Positions 50,339 to 59,247 of a DNA stretch of 64,000 nt are shown here, one piece after another. Each line of letters starts with the position of its first letter. Positions within the stretch are counted from its first letter, which is position 1. The stretch lies in contig JAJQHJ010000016.1 of the NCBI GenBank assembly GCA_021199795.1, positions 1 to 64,000 on the forward strand, written 5' to 3'. The notes under the pieces are model-generated. The model searched no databases. It was given only the letters and a program-made list of their open reading frames with translations, and had not been told where the DNA came from. Source of the stretch: Oscillospiraceae bacterium. Lineage in GTDB: Bacteria; Bacillota; Clostridia; Oscillospirales; Ruminococcaceae. A program made the position numbers and the translations under genes.

Positions 50339-51196
50339 ATGGAATCTGATTACGAAAACCCAAGAAAGAAAAATCCCCTGAACTCCCCTGCATTCCGGAA
50401 GTATTTCCGGGTGTCGCTGGTCGCTATAATCGTCATATTGGTGTTCGTGCTTCTTATCTGGCTTGCAGGAGCTAGACAGGCTGGAATCCCCGACGAGATT
50501 GACTTCATCCAGCTTGAGGAGCCGGAGGACGACAACCCGGTTGTAGTTTTTGAAACGAATATAGGCAATATTTCTGCTGTTTTGTACCCGGAAGAAGCTC
50601 CTGAGTACTACGAATATTTCACCGGTCTTGTTGAGTCGGGATATTACGACGGAACCTATGTCTGTGCAGTCGTCGATTCAGCCTATGCTCTGGGTGGAGC
50701 TATAGATGCTGATCCGAACGGCGACAATGATGGCGCAGATGAAACAGCAATAGAAGCGGAGATTTCCGACAAGCTGTGGGCAGTAAAGGGCTCGATGGCT
50801 TCGTTTGTGGGGACAACAGGAATGTGGCCGTTCCAGAAAAACTGCGCAGGCTCAACATTCTTCTTCATCAACGACATCGACGACGTCTATATGGACGAGG
50901 ATGCTCTGAAAAGAAGCTGTGGCGACGCTCTGGGTTCGGTTTACTACGAATACGGCGGAATTCCGAACTTCACCCAGAAGTACACGATTTTCGCCCAGGT
51001 TTACGACGGCTGGGACGTCTTTGACGAGATTATGAACGTTGAAATTCTCGACACCTACCAGCCGGCAAGCGACATTGTTATCGAGAGAGCCTATATCACC
51101 ACCTACGGTGAAGCTCCTGCCGAGGTTTACGGTATACCGGTTGACACATCTGTGGATGAAGAGTCATCTTATGATGAAGAAACCGATACAGAATAA
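50339..51196 (+). CDS. membrane-anchored cyclophilin-type peptidyl-prolyl isomerase
   Basis: A 285-aa protein with a short basic N-terminus, a membrane helix (VSLVAIIVILVFVLLIWLAG) and a cyclophilin domain (VVFETNIGNISAVLYPEEAP, then KGSMASFVGTTG, STFFFINDIDDVY). The acidic tail (SSYDEETDTE) would sit outside. Several canonical active-site residues are altered (e.g. the FxxQxG segment), so activity may be low. It is likely an extracytoplasmic folding factor beside the PrsA-like lipoprotein. Confidence 0.82.
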   Translation: MESDYENPRKKNPLNSPAFRKYFRVSLVAIIVILVFVLLIWLAGARQAGIPDEIDFIQLEEPEDDNPVVVFETNIGNISAVLYPEEAPEYYEYFTGLVESGYYDGTYVCAVVDSAYALGGAIDADPNGDNDGADETAIEAEISDKLWAVKGSMASFVGTTGMWPFQKNCAGSTFFFINDIDDVYMDEDALKRSCGDALGSVYYEYGGIPNFTQKYTIFAQVYDGWDVFDEIMNVEILDTYQPASDIVIERAYITTYGEAPAEVYGIPVDTSVDEESSYDEETDTE

Positions 51197-51208
51197 TGAA
51201 ATTTAGTA

Positions 51209-51237
51209 TGGACAAATCGGATGAAATGTTGTATACT
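51209..51237 (+). promoter_or_regulatory. promoter for PrsA-like lipoprotein gene
   Basis: TGGACA (51209-51214), a 17-bp spacer and TATACT (51232-51237). Confidence 0.65.
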
Positions 51238-51290
51238 ATATTAGTTATCGGCATTTCGCTGAATTTCCCATCTGAAAGGACATCTTTAAA

Positions 51291-52415
51291 ATGAACAAGT
51301 TGTTAAGAAAAGCACTCGTCATTCTGACGATTTTTGCGGTCGTTTTCTCTATGACCGGATGCGGCGACACCTCCTGGATAGTCAAGGTTGACGACGTTAC
51401 CGTCAACGCTGGCATGTATATCTACTATCAGGGTGCCGGCTACACTGCGGCTGTTTATGAGCTTGCTGAAGAGGATTCGACCTATTATTACTATTATCTC
51501 TTTGGATATTCCCTCCTGGACGAAACCATCGACGGTCAGTCTGTTTCCGACTACATGAGCGACTATGCCGTTGACATGTGCAAGCAGTATGTCGTTGTTT
51601 CAAAGCTCTTTGATGAGCTGGGGCTTGAACTCAGTGAAACTGAGCTTGCAAATATCGAGACCTCTGTTGCGAACACATGGGAGTCCTACAGCGACACCTA
51701 TGAGGCGGCTGGAATTTCAGAAGACACCGTGAAGAAAGTCGCAATAGCCACCATGATGGAAGAGGACGTCTTTAACGCCTACTATGAAGTCGGCGGTCTT
51801 AACGGCACCACCGAGGACGACATCAAGGACTACCTCGAAGAGAACTATGCCAGAATCAAGTACATCACTTTCGAGTTTTCCGAGAGTGCTGACGACGCTA
51901 TAGATGAAGATTACAAGGCCGAAATGCTTGAAGTTGCCAACTCCTACCTTGAAAGAGCTGAGGCTGGCGAGTCTATGGACGATCTTATAGCTGAGTATGC
52001 AGAAATCCTGGCAGCTGCTGAAGCTGAAGAATCCGAGGATGAAGACACCGAGGAAGAAGAGGCAGAGGAAGTAGCAGTTGAAGATGATGAGGAAGAGGAC
52101 GAATACGCCAACGAGTCCATTATCTCCATCGATGGCGATTCACCCAGTGAGAAGTTTATAAACTACGTCTTCACCACCTGCAATGTCGGTGAATACTCTG
52201 TTATTCAGGATGACACCTGCTTCTATCTCGTTGAAAGACTCGACATCCTTGAGCGTGACGACCTCTATGAAGCCAACAGAGATTCCTACCTCGAAGCACT
52301 CTTTGATGATGATTACACAACCCTCATCAACGAGAGGCTCGCTACCTATGAAGTTGAAGTCAACGAGAAGTCCATCAAGCGTTACACCGCTGAAAAAGCA
52401 CTTGGAATTGACTGA
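51291..52415 (+). CDS. PrsA/SurA-like foldase lipoprotein
   Basis: The 374-aa protein has a lipoprotein signal (ILTIFAVVFSMTGCGDTS; Cys about residue 25), a SurA-N-like helical domain (residues 30-190), an acidic stretch (SEDEDTEEEEAEEVAVEDDE, about 250-275) where a parvulin domain would normally run, and a C-terminal part resembling the end of a parvulin module (GEYSVIQDDTCFYLVERLDI). The parvulin core seems reduced or interrupted, so it may be a chaperone more than an isomerase. Confidence 0.75.
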   Translation: MNKLLRKALVILTIFAVVFSMTGCGDTSWIVKVDDVTVNAGMYIYYQGAGYTAAVYELAEEDSTYYYYYLFGYSLLDETIDGQSVSDYMSDYAVDMCKQYVVVSKLFDELGLELSETELANIETSVANTWESYSDTYEAAGISEDTVKKVAIATMMEEDVFNAYYEVGGLNGTTEDDIKDYLEENYARIKYITFEFSESADDAIDEDYKAEMLEVANSYLERAEAGESMDDLIAEYAEILAAAEAEESEDEDTEEEEAEEVAVEDDEEEDEYANESIISIDGDSPSEKFINYVFTTCNVGEYSVIQDDTCFYLVERLDILERDDLYEANRDSYLEALFDDDYTTLINERLATYEVEVNEKSIKRYTAEKALGID

Positions 52416-52439
52416 TCTTAATCTTAACCTGACATTAAG

Positions 52440-52470
52440 AGCGTTCACGGGAAACTGTGGACGCTTTTTT
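52440..52470 (+). terminator. terminator after foldase gene
   Basis: Stem AGCGTTCAC / GTGGACGCT followed by TTTTT. Confidence 0.85.
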
Positions 52471-52516
52471 AACATAAAGTTTTCAAAAAAATCTTTGGTG
52501 TTTGCTCAATTTCCTC

Positions 52517-52545
52517 TTTACTATTTCCCGAGATTATGATAAAAT
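52517..52545 (+). promoter_or_regulatory. promoter of pyruvate:ferredoxin oxidoreductase gene
   Basis: TTTACT (52517-52522), 17 bp, TAAAAT (52540-52545). The dyad CAAGCAT-AC-ATGCTTG (52569-52584) lies in the leader and could be an operator. Confidence 0.6.
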
Positions 52546-52632
52546 ATACAGTGTACAGTTGTGCTTACAAGCATACATGCTTGCACCATAACCCTTATTC
52601 AAAACTATCCTATCAATCAAGGAGGATTTTTA

Positions 52633-55600
52633 ATGGCAAGAAAAATGAAAACAATGGATGGCAATAATGCTGCCGCTTGGGCGTCATATCCGTTCACAGA
52701 AGTAGCTGCCATCTATCCCATCACCCCCTCGTCCGTTATGGCAGAGGTTACCGACTCATGGTCTGCTAAGGGACAGACTAACCTTTTCGGTACTCCTGTA
52801 AGAGTTGCCGAAATGCAATCTGAGGCAGGTGCCGCTGGTACAGTTCACGGCTCATTGACAGCCGGTGCACTCACCACCACCTACACTGCATCACAGGGTC
52901 TTCTTCTTATGATCCCGAACATGTACAAGATTGCCGGTGAGCTTCTCCCCTGCGTTATCCATGTTTCGGCAAGATGCGTTGCATCTCACGCTCTTAACAT
53001 CTTCGGCGACCACTCAGACATCTATGCCTGCCGTCAGACCGGATTTGCTATGCTCTGCTCCACCAACCCTCAGGAGGTTATGGATCTTGGAACAATCGCA
53101 CATTTAGCTACCATCAAGTCGAGAGTACCTTTCCTCCACTTCTTCGATGGCTTCAGAACCTCTCACGAGATTCAGAAGATCGAGACCTGGGACAAGGCTG
53201 ACGTCGCTGAAATGGTCGACTGGGACGCTCTTGAGGAATTCAGAAACCGTTCCATCAACCCTGAGCACCCAGTACTCAGAGGCTCCGCTCAGAACCCCGA
53301 CATCTTCTTCCAGGCAAGAGAAGCCTGCAACTCCTACTATGATGCTGTTCCCGGCGTTGTAGAAGAGTATATGGACAAGGTCAACGCTAAGATTGGCACC
53401 AACTACAAGCTCTTCAACTACTATGGCACACCTGACGCTGAAAAGGTCATCGTCGCTATGGGTTCAGTCTGCGACACTATCGAAGAGACTATTGATTACC
53501 TCAACGCTAAGGGCGAAAAGCTCGGTCTCGTCAAGGTAAGACTTTACAGACCGTTCGTAGCTGACAAGCTTGTTGAAGCTATTCCTGACACTGTCAAGAT
53601 GATCAGTGTTCTTGACAGAACCAAGGAGCCCGGCTCTTTGGGCGAGCCTCTTTATCTCGATGTTGTTGCAGCTCTTAAGAATTCTAAGTTTGCTTCCGTT
53701 CCTGTTGCAGGCGGCAGATATGGCTTAGGTTCCAAGGACACCACTCCTGACCAGATCAAGGCTGTTTATGACAACTGCGCTTGCTGCAGCGATTACAAGC
53801 CGAGATTCACAATCGGCATCGACGACGATGTTACTCATCTTTCGCTCAAGTCCGAGGGCAAGCTCGACTCTGCTCCTAAGGGAACTATCTCCTGCAAGTT
53901 CTGGGGTCTTGGCTCTGACGGTACCGTCGGCGCAAACAAGAACTCCATCAAGATCATCGGCGACCACACCGACAAGTATGTTCAGGCTTACTTCTCCTAT
54001 GACTCAAAGAAGTCAGGCGGTGTAACCGTTTCTCATCTTCGCTTCGGCGATACTCCGATAAAGTCAACATACCTCATCAACCAGGCTGACTTTGTTGCTT
54101 GCCATAACGAATCCTACATCAACAAGTACGATATAGTTCAGGACGTAAAGCCCGGCGGAACATTCCTCTTAAACTGCCAGTGGTCAGTTGACGAGCTCGA
54201 TGAGAAGCTCCCCGGACAGGTCAAGAGATATATCGCCGACAACAATATCAAGTTCTATATCATCAACGGTATCGAAATCGGCAAGAAGATTGGCTTGGGT
54301 TCAAGAATCAACACTGTTTTGCAGTCTGCATTCTTCAAGCTTGCTAACATCATCCCGATTGACCAGGCTATCCAGTATATGAAAGATGCCGCTACCGCTT
54401 CCTACTCCAAGAAGGGCGAAGCAATCGTCAAGATGAACCACGACGCTATCGACGCTGGCTGCGAGCAGATTGTTGAAGTCAACGTTCCTGAATCCTGGAA
54501 GTCAAGTGCTGACACTGAGATCGGTATGCCCAAGGCTACCGGCGAGAATGAGACTCTTGTCAACTTCGTCAACGACATCCTCATTCCTTGCAACGCTCAG
54601 CAGGGCGACAAGCTCCCCGTTTCCACATTCGTTAAGAATGCTGACGGCACATTCCCGCAGGGCTCCGCTGCTTATGAGAAGAGAGGAATCGCTATCGACG
54701 TTCCGTCATGGAACTCCGATAACTGCATCCAGTGTAACTTCTGCTCTTACGTCTGCCCGCACGCTGTTATCCGTCCCTCAATCATGACTGAGGAAGAGCT
54801 TAACAACGCTCCTGAGGCTGCTAAGGCAAAGGCTAAGCCCGCAACTGGTATGCCCGGCTACTACTTCGTAATGACAATGTCCGCTCTCGACTGCACAGGC
54901 TGTGGCTCATGCGTAAACGTTTGCCCCGGCAAGAAAGGCGAAAAGGCACTCTCTATGAAGTCGCTTGAAAGCCAGATGGCAGAGCAGGAAGTCTTCGACT
55001 ATGCTCGTTCACTTGCTGACAAGCCTGAGGTTCATGCTAAGTTCAAGGACACCACCGTCAAGGGCTCGCAGTTCAAGCAGCCTATGCTCGAATTCTCCGG
55101 CGCATGTGCTGGATGCGGCGAAACTCCTTATGCTAAGCTTGTCACTCAGCTCTTCGGCGACAGAATGTATATCGCCAACGCAACAGGATGCTCCTCTATC
55201 TGGGGCGGCTCCGCACCGTCTACACCGTATACCACCAGCAGAGCTGGCAAGGGTCCTGCTTGGGCTAACTCCCTCTTCGAGGACAACGCTGAGTTTGGCT
55301 ATGGTATGTATCTCGCTCAGAGCACCATCCGTGAGAGAAATATCGCTAAGCTCCAGAAGATTTCCGAGACTCTCGAGTGCCCCGAGTGCAAGGCTGTTGT
55401 AGATGAGTATCTCGCTACAGTAGACGACGGTCAGGCTAACAGCGTAGCTACCGACAAGCTCGTTGAAATTCTTCCGAAGATCGGAACTCCCGAGGCTTTG
55501 GAAGTTCTCAAGGAGAAAGACTTCCTTAGAAAGAAGTCAATGTGGATCTTCGGCGGCGACGGCTGGGCTTATGATATCGGCTTCGGCGGACTTGACCACG

Positions 55601-56181
55601 TAATCGCTCAGAACATCGACGTCAACATCTTCGTATTCGACACCGAGGTTTACTCCAACACCGGCGGACAGGCTTCCAAGGCTACACCTACTGGTGCTAT
55701 CGCTCAGTTCGCTGCAGCTGGTAAGGCTATCAAGAAGAAAGACTTGGCTGGCATTGCAATGACCTATGGCTATGTATATGTTGCTCACGTTGCAATGGGC
55801 GCAGACTACAACCAGTGCATCAAGGCTATTGCTGAGGCTGAGAGCTACCACGGACCGTCCATCATCATCGGTTATGCTCCTTGTATCAACCACGGTATCA
55901 AGGGCGGCATGAGCATTGCTCAGACCGAGGAGAAGAAAGCCGTTGACGCAGGCTACTGGCACCTTTACAGATACGATCCGAGACTCGCTGCTGAGGGCAA
56001 GAATCCGTTCCACCTCGACTCCAAGGCTCCGACCGCTGAGTATAAGGACTTCCTCATGGGTGAGGTCAGATACAACTCCCTCGCACGCTCTAACCCTGAG
56101 AGAGCCGAAAAGCTCTTCGACTCCGCTGTTGACAACGCTAAGAACAGATATGATTATCTGGTTGAGCTGTCTAATCAGTGA
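52633..56181 (+). CDS. nifJ: pyruvate:ferredoxin (flavodoxin) oxidoreductase
   Basis: A 1182-aa single-chain PFOR converting pyruvate and CoA to acetyl-CoA, CO2 and reduced ferredoxin. Domains in order: N-terminal pyrimidine-binding domain (YPITPSSVMAEVTDSWSAKG), transketolase-C-like and gamma domains (to about 630), a ferredoxin domain with CIQCNFCSYVCP and CTGCGSCVNVCP (about 690-770), and the TPP domain with the proximal-cluster cysteines (SGACAGCGETPYAKL, NATGCSSIWGGS) and GDGWAYDIGFGG. Codon use is strongly biased, as in a highly expressed gene. The ATG at 52633 follows AAGGAGG. Central to fermentation, with the ferredoxin at 20114 as likely acceptor. Confidence 0.97.
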   Translation: MARKMKTMDGNNAAAWASYPFTEVAAIYPITPSSVMAEVTDSWSAKGQTNLFGTPVRVAEMQSEAGAAGTVHGSLTAGALTTTYTASQGLLLMIPNMYKIAGELLPCVIHVSARCVASHALNIFGDHSDIYACRQTGFAMLCSTNPQEVMDLGTIAHLATIKSRVPFLHFFDGFRTSHEIQKIETWDKADVAEMVDWDALEEFRNRSINPEHPVLRGSAQNPDIFFQAREACNSYYDAVPGVVEEYMDKVNAKIGTNYKLFNYYGTPDAEKVIVAMGSVCDTIEETIDYLNAKGEKLGLVKVRLYRPFVADKLVEAIPDTVKMISVLDRTKEPGSLGEPLYLDVVAALKNSKFASVPVAGGRYGLGSKDTTPDQIKAVYDNCACCSDYKPRFTIGIDDDVTHLSLKSEGKLDSAPKGTISCKFWGLGSDGTVGANKNSIKIIGDHTDKYVQAYFSYDSKKSGGVTVSHLRFGDTPIKSTYLINQADFVACHNESYINKYDIVQDVKPGGTFLLNCQWSVDELDEKLPGQVKRYIADNNIKFYIINGIEIGKKIGLGSRINTVLQSAFFKLANIIPIDQAIQYMKDAATASYSKKGEAIVKMNHDAIDAGCEQIVEVNVPESWKSSADTEIGMPKATGENETLVNFVNDILIPCNAQQGDKLPVSTFVKNADGTFPQGSAAYEKRGIAIDVPSWNSDNCIQCNFCSYVCPHAVIRPSIMTEEELNNAPEAAKAKAKPATGMPGYYFVMTMSALDCTGCGSCVNVCPGKKGEKALSMKSLESQMAEQEVFDYARSLADKPEVHAKFKDTTVKGSQFKQPMLEFSGACAGCGETPYAKLVTQLFGDRMYIANATGCSSIWGGSAPSTPYTTSRAGKGPAWANSLFEDNAEFGYGMYLAQSTIRERNIAKLQKISETLECPECKAVVDEYLATVDDGQANSVATDKLVEILPKIGTPEALEVLKEKDFLRKKSMWIFGGDGWAYDIGFGGLDHVIAQNIDVNIFVFDTEVYSNTGGQASKATPTGAIAQFAAAGKAIKKKDLAGIAMTYGYVYVAHVAMGADYNQCIKAIAEAESYHGPSIIIGYAPCINHGIKGGMSIAQTEEKKAVDAGYWHLYRYDPRLAAEGKNPFHLDSKAPTAEYKDFLMGEVRYNSLARSNPERAEKLFDSAVDNAKNRYDYLVELSNQ

Positions 56182-56210
56182 TAGGCTGAAAGGTTAATTC
56201 AGGTATAATA

Positions 56211-56238
56211 AATCCCCCGGGAATTCTCCCGGGGGATT
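56211..56238. terminator. bidirectional terminator
   Basis: The palindrome AATCCCCCGGGA-ATTC-TCCCGGGGGATT, followed by TTTTG on the plus strand, lies between nifJ and the convergent ATPase gene. Confidence 0.85.
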
Positions 56239-56244
56239 TTTGAT

Positions 56245-57498
56245 TCAGAAATCAAGACTATTCTTATCCAAAAGAAAATCAAAAATGCTCATTGTCAGGA
56301 TTCCATTTTCGGAATAGAAAGGTGCCGGAGCATCTGAGGTTATTACTATCTTTTTGAATGAGTCATCGATAGCTTTCAGAGGTCTTATTTCCTGATTCAG
56401 CTTTACATCATCTGGAATTGCATAAGCAGATTGAATGTAATATCTCTTCGATCCCTTGTTCGCAACAAAATCCACTTCAAGCTGTTTTCTCGAAACACTC
56501 CCCCACTGATTCTTTACGGAGATTACCACAGTTCCTACATCGGCGTTAAATCCCCGATTTCGTAGTTCATTATATATGACATTCTCCATGCTATGCGGAA
56601 TTTCAATCTGCCTGAAATTGATCCGGGCATTTCTGAGTCCGAGGTCAGTAAAATAATATTTCAAAGGCGTCTCAATATAAGCCTTTCCCTTTATGTCATA
56701 ACGCTTTGCATATTCAATCAGGTAGCTGTCGGACAAGTAATTAAGATATTTTGTAATAGTTGTCGCGGTTATTTTCGACTTTTTGACTGACTTGAAAGTT
56801 GCCTGAAGCTTTGTTGGGCTTGTCAGTGTTCCGATATTTGATGCAATTATGTTCAAAAGGTCTTCCATTTCGCCAACATTGCGAATTTTATTTCGACCAA
56901 CTATATCCGAAATATAGGTCTCAGAAAAAAGAGAATCAAGCATTTCGATTTTATGCTCCGGCTCTTTTGCGAGAACCACCGGCGGCAAGCCGCCATAAAG
57001 TATATACTCATTCCATCCGCTCAGTTTGTCTCCCTGATACTGAGACATAAACTCGGAAAAGCTTAAAGGTTGCATATGAACCTCATCACCACGACCTCTG
57101 AATTCGGTTATAACATCGCGGGAAAGAAATCTGGCATTGCTTCCTGTTACATAAATATCGGCATTACTCCGTCTCAAAAGTCCATTAAGCACCGATTCAA
57201 AGCTGCCAAGCAGCTGCACCTCGTCCAGGAGAAAGTAATATATGCCATCCTCGACCATTTGCGACTTTGCAAAGCTATAGAACACGTCAGGGTCACGGTA
57301 TTTCAGATTCTCCCTGTCGTCAAACGCCATTTCAACTATATGATCCTCTGAAACACCATGAGAAAGAAGATAGTTCTTGAATATGTTGCAAAGAAGATAT
57401 GACTTTCCGCATCGTCTGATACCAGTGACAACCTTAATCAGACCATTATGCATTCTTGAAACAAGCTTTTGAAGATATGCATCCCTTGAAATTTCCAT
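56245..57498 (-). CDS. AAA_14/DUF4143 ATPase
   Basis: The 417-aa protein has an N-terminal P-loop (VVTGIRRCGKSYLL), Walker B (YYFLLDEVQLL), sensor VTGSNARFLSRD and the arginine-rich EFRGRGDEV. The C-terminal DUF4143 domain (KYYFTDLGLRNARIN, NVIYNELRNRG, LEVDFVA) resembles restriction-endonuclease folds. The family is very common in gut bacteria and its function is unknown. GGAGG lies 7 nt before the ATG at 57498. Confidence 0.92.
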   Translation of the reverse strand: MEISRDAYLQKLVSRMHNGLIKVVTGIRRCGKSYLLCNIFKNYLLSHGVSEDHIVEMAFDDRENLKYRDPDVFYSFAKSQMVEDGIYYFLLDEVQLLGSFESVLNGLLRRSNADIYVTGSNARFLSRDVITEFRGRGDEVHMQPLSFSEFMSQYQGDKLSGWNEYILYGGLPPVVLAKEPEHKIEMLDSLFSETYISDIVGRNKIRNVGEMEDLLNIIASNIGTLTSPTKLQATFKSVKKSKITATTITKYLNYLSDSYLIEYAKRYDIKGKAYIETPLKYYFTDLGLRNARINFRQIEIPHSMENVIYNELRNRGFNADVGTVVISVKNQWGSVSRKQLEVDFVANKGSKRYYIQSAYAIPDDVKLNQEIRPLKAIDDSFKKIVITSDAPAPFYSENGILTMSIFDFLLDKNSLDF

Positions 57499-57620
57499 AT
57501 TTCTGCCTCCATTCAATAATTATTATCTAATTTTAGCATAAGACTTTGGGATTGTCAACTAATCTAAAAGATATTTCCGCATATATATGCAAAAATATCT
57601 TTTATAATACGAGTATAGAA

Positions 57621-57650
57621 CCGCCCCGGGATGGATTGGTCTCGGGGCGG
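57621..57650 (-). terminator. hairpin after NPTTG surface protein gene
   Basis: Stem CCGCCCCG / CGGGGCGG about 27 nt beyond the stop at 57677, followed by TTCTATACTC, so the U-tract is poor. Confidence 0.5.
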
Positions 57651-57676
57651 AATATTTCTTATTAAACTATTTCAGA

Positions 57677-58951
57677 TTATCTTCTCTTGGAAGAAACTAC
57701 TGCGAAGCCTGCGATTGCCATAGGAACGAGGACAAGAACAACACCAGTAGTAGGGTTGGAATCGGTGGTTTCCTCAGCATCGCTGCCGGTATCGCCAACA
57801 TCGATATCCTCACCGTCTTCCTCGGTCTCAATATCAGTATCCTCAGCGGGCTGCTCAACCTCTACATCTTCCATAACGATGTCAGAAGACTCTTCCTCAT
57901 CAGCAGAGAAAGCCTGGTGGCAAAGATCGCAAACGCCATCACCATTGTCATCAGTATGAGCCAAAACGATAAAGTGACCATTGAGCTTGATTGCATGATA
58001 CTCATCGTTAACATAGATCAGACCGGACATGGTAGAAGTGGTGGAAGTGTTGTTATTATTGTTGTTATCGTCACCAGTGGACGGAACAAGAATCTTAACA
58101 TTGCTAGCAACCATGTTGTCGCCCATGTTCAGGATAATCTGTGAATCACCCGACAGGAAGTAAGAACTGGAAGTCAATCCGTAGCTTGCAACATTAATGG
58201 TCAATGTTGAAGAGCCAAAACTCTCACTCCACTCATTCAGATATTCCTGATCCCAGCTACCAGATGTCTGCTGAACTACGAGCTGTGCCCAAAGCCAGCT
58301 TACACTATCAGCAAAATCAACCTGAATGAGAGCACCACTAGTGCTCAAATATCCATAGACCTCATCAGTGACTGTAATGATGGTAGACCAACCAGTCAAG
58401 CTGTCAAGTTCATTGTCATAAACAACGTCATAAGTTACGCCGTCGATTGTGACAGTTTCATTTCCCTCAGTACCAGAAGAAGTAGTCTCCTGAGTGGTGA
58501 CTGTGACGTCGCTGAATGTGTAGGTCTCACCAGCAGTGCCCTGATACATAATAGCAATCTTTACAGTAGAAGCACTTGCCAAGGTGGTAACCTGGTCTTC
58601 TGTCAAAGTATAGGTGTTGCTATTGTACTTGGTAACAACAGCAGTGTTATTCTCATCATAGATCTTAAGGCAAAGATCAGATGCAGTACCGCTGGTAACG
58701 TTAACAGTAACGCTGGTAATAGTGCCAGTTACAGTAGACGGTACTACGAACCAAATTTCCTGATACTGACTGGTATAATCGACAGTCAAGCTACCATCAG
58801 AATTAGCAGGATAAGTGGTTGAGCTGCTCCATCTGCCAGTAACGGAAACGTCGGAGAAGCTAATCTGTACTTCATCATCCGCAAAAACAAACACGCAAAG
58901 TGAGCTTATTGCGAGGACGAGAGCCGTCGCAACAGCTAAAAATTTCTTCAT
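57677..58951 (-). CDS. secreted surface protein with NPTTG sorting-like tail
   Basis: The 424-aa protein has a signal peptide (MKKFLAVATALVLAISSLCV, cleavage near VFA-D), then two beta-sandwich-like domains rich in Thr/Ser (about 30-290) that resemble carbohydrate-binding modules. The module GLIYVNDEYHAI...HTDDNGDGVCDLC is shared with the protein at 41654. An acidic linker, NPTTG, a hydrophobic helix and SSKRR end the protein. It is probably wall-anchored, possibly binding polysaccharide. The ATG at 58951 follows GGAGG; the longer frame to 58966 is not needed. Confidence 0.78.
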   Translation of the reverse strand: MKKFLAVATALVLAISSLCVFVFADDEVQISFSDVSVTGRWSSSTTYPANSDGSLTVDYTSQYQEIWFVVPSTVTGTITSVTVNVTSGTASDLCLKIYDENNTAVVTKYNSNTYTLTEDQVTTLASASTVKIAIMYQGTAGETYTFSDVTVTTQETTSSGTEGNETVTIDGVTYDVVYDNELDSLTGWSTIITVTDEVYGYLSTSGALIQVDFADSVSWLWAQLVVQQTSGSWDQEYLNEWSESFGSSTLTINVASYGLTSSSYFLSGDSQIILNMGDNMVASNVKILVPSTGDDNNNNNNTSTTSTMSGLIYVNDEYHAIKLNGHFIVLAHTDDNGDGVCDLCHQAFSADEEESSDIVMEDVEVEQPAEDTDIETEEDGEDIDVGDTGSDAEETTDSNPTTGVVLVLVPMAIAGFAVVSSKRR

Positions 58952-59168
58952 GTTTTTTTCCTCCAAATATCAAAATAAATTGGACGTCTCAAGCCTGACC
59001 GGCGCACCTGACGGGTCATCCAATTCCGAAAGGTCAACTCCAGGCATCCTTGAATCGTCACTTTTGTCGCCCTCGTCGCAAAACAGGCTCTGAATTTGCT
59101 CCAGAAAACCATAAAAAGCGACTTAAGCTGTACATACATAGTATAACACATTCTTAAGCTAATGTCCA
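58952..59168 (-). promoter_or_regulatory. promoter and long structured leader of surface protein gene
   Basis: TGGACA (59163-59168), 17 bp, TATACT (59140-59145) on the minus strand, then a leader of about 180 nt. The repeat AGCTTAAG flanks the -10 box (59122-59129 and 59153-59160, 31 bp apart). The 3' part of the leader can fold as TTGGA / TCCAA enclosing TGACC / GGTCA, just before the ribosome-binding site. It does not match a riboswitch class I know. Confidence 0.55.
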
Positions 59169-59211
59169 ATAAAAATTTATCGGAATATTGCACAAAATTA
59201 TATGATGGATT

Positions 59212-59228
59212 TTGTGCAGGGTGCACAA
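59212..59228. promoter_or_regulatory. TTGTGCA-N3-TGCACAA operator-like site
   Basis: A perfect dyad TTGTGCAGGGTGCACAA about 45 bp upstream of the -35 box of the surface protein gene, with a half site TTGCACAAAA at 59188-59197. The same palindrome lies at 31278-31294 and 43573-43615. Confidence 0.6.
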
Positions 59229-59247
59229 CTCAAATAAATGCCGACAA

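Noticed and set aside
52561-52632. Earlier start for PFOR at 52561
   Set aside because: The stretch is leader sequence with a dyad; AAGGAGG directly precedes the ATG at 52633, which begins the normal protein.
58952-59130. c-di-GMP-I (GEMM) riboswitch before the surface protein gene
   Set aside because: Surface genes often carry one, but the conserved internal-loop and GAAA tetraloop/receptor segments could not be found.
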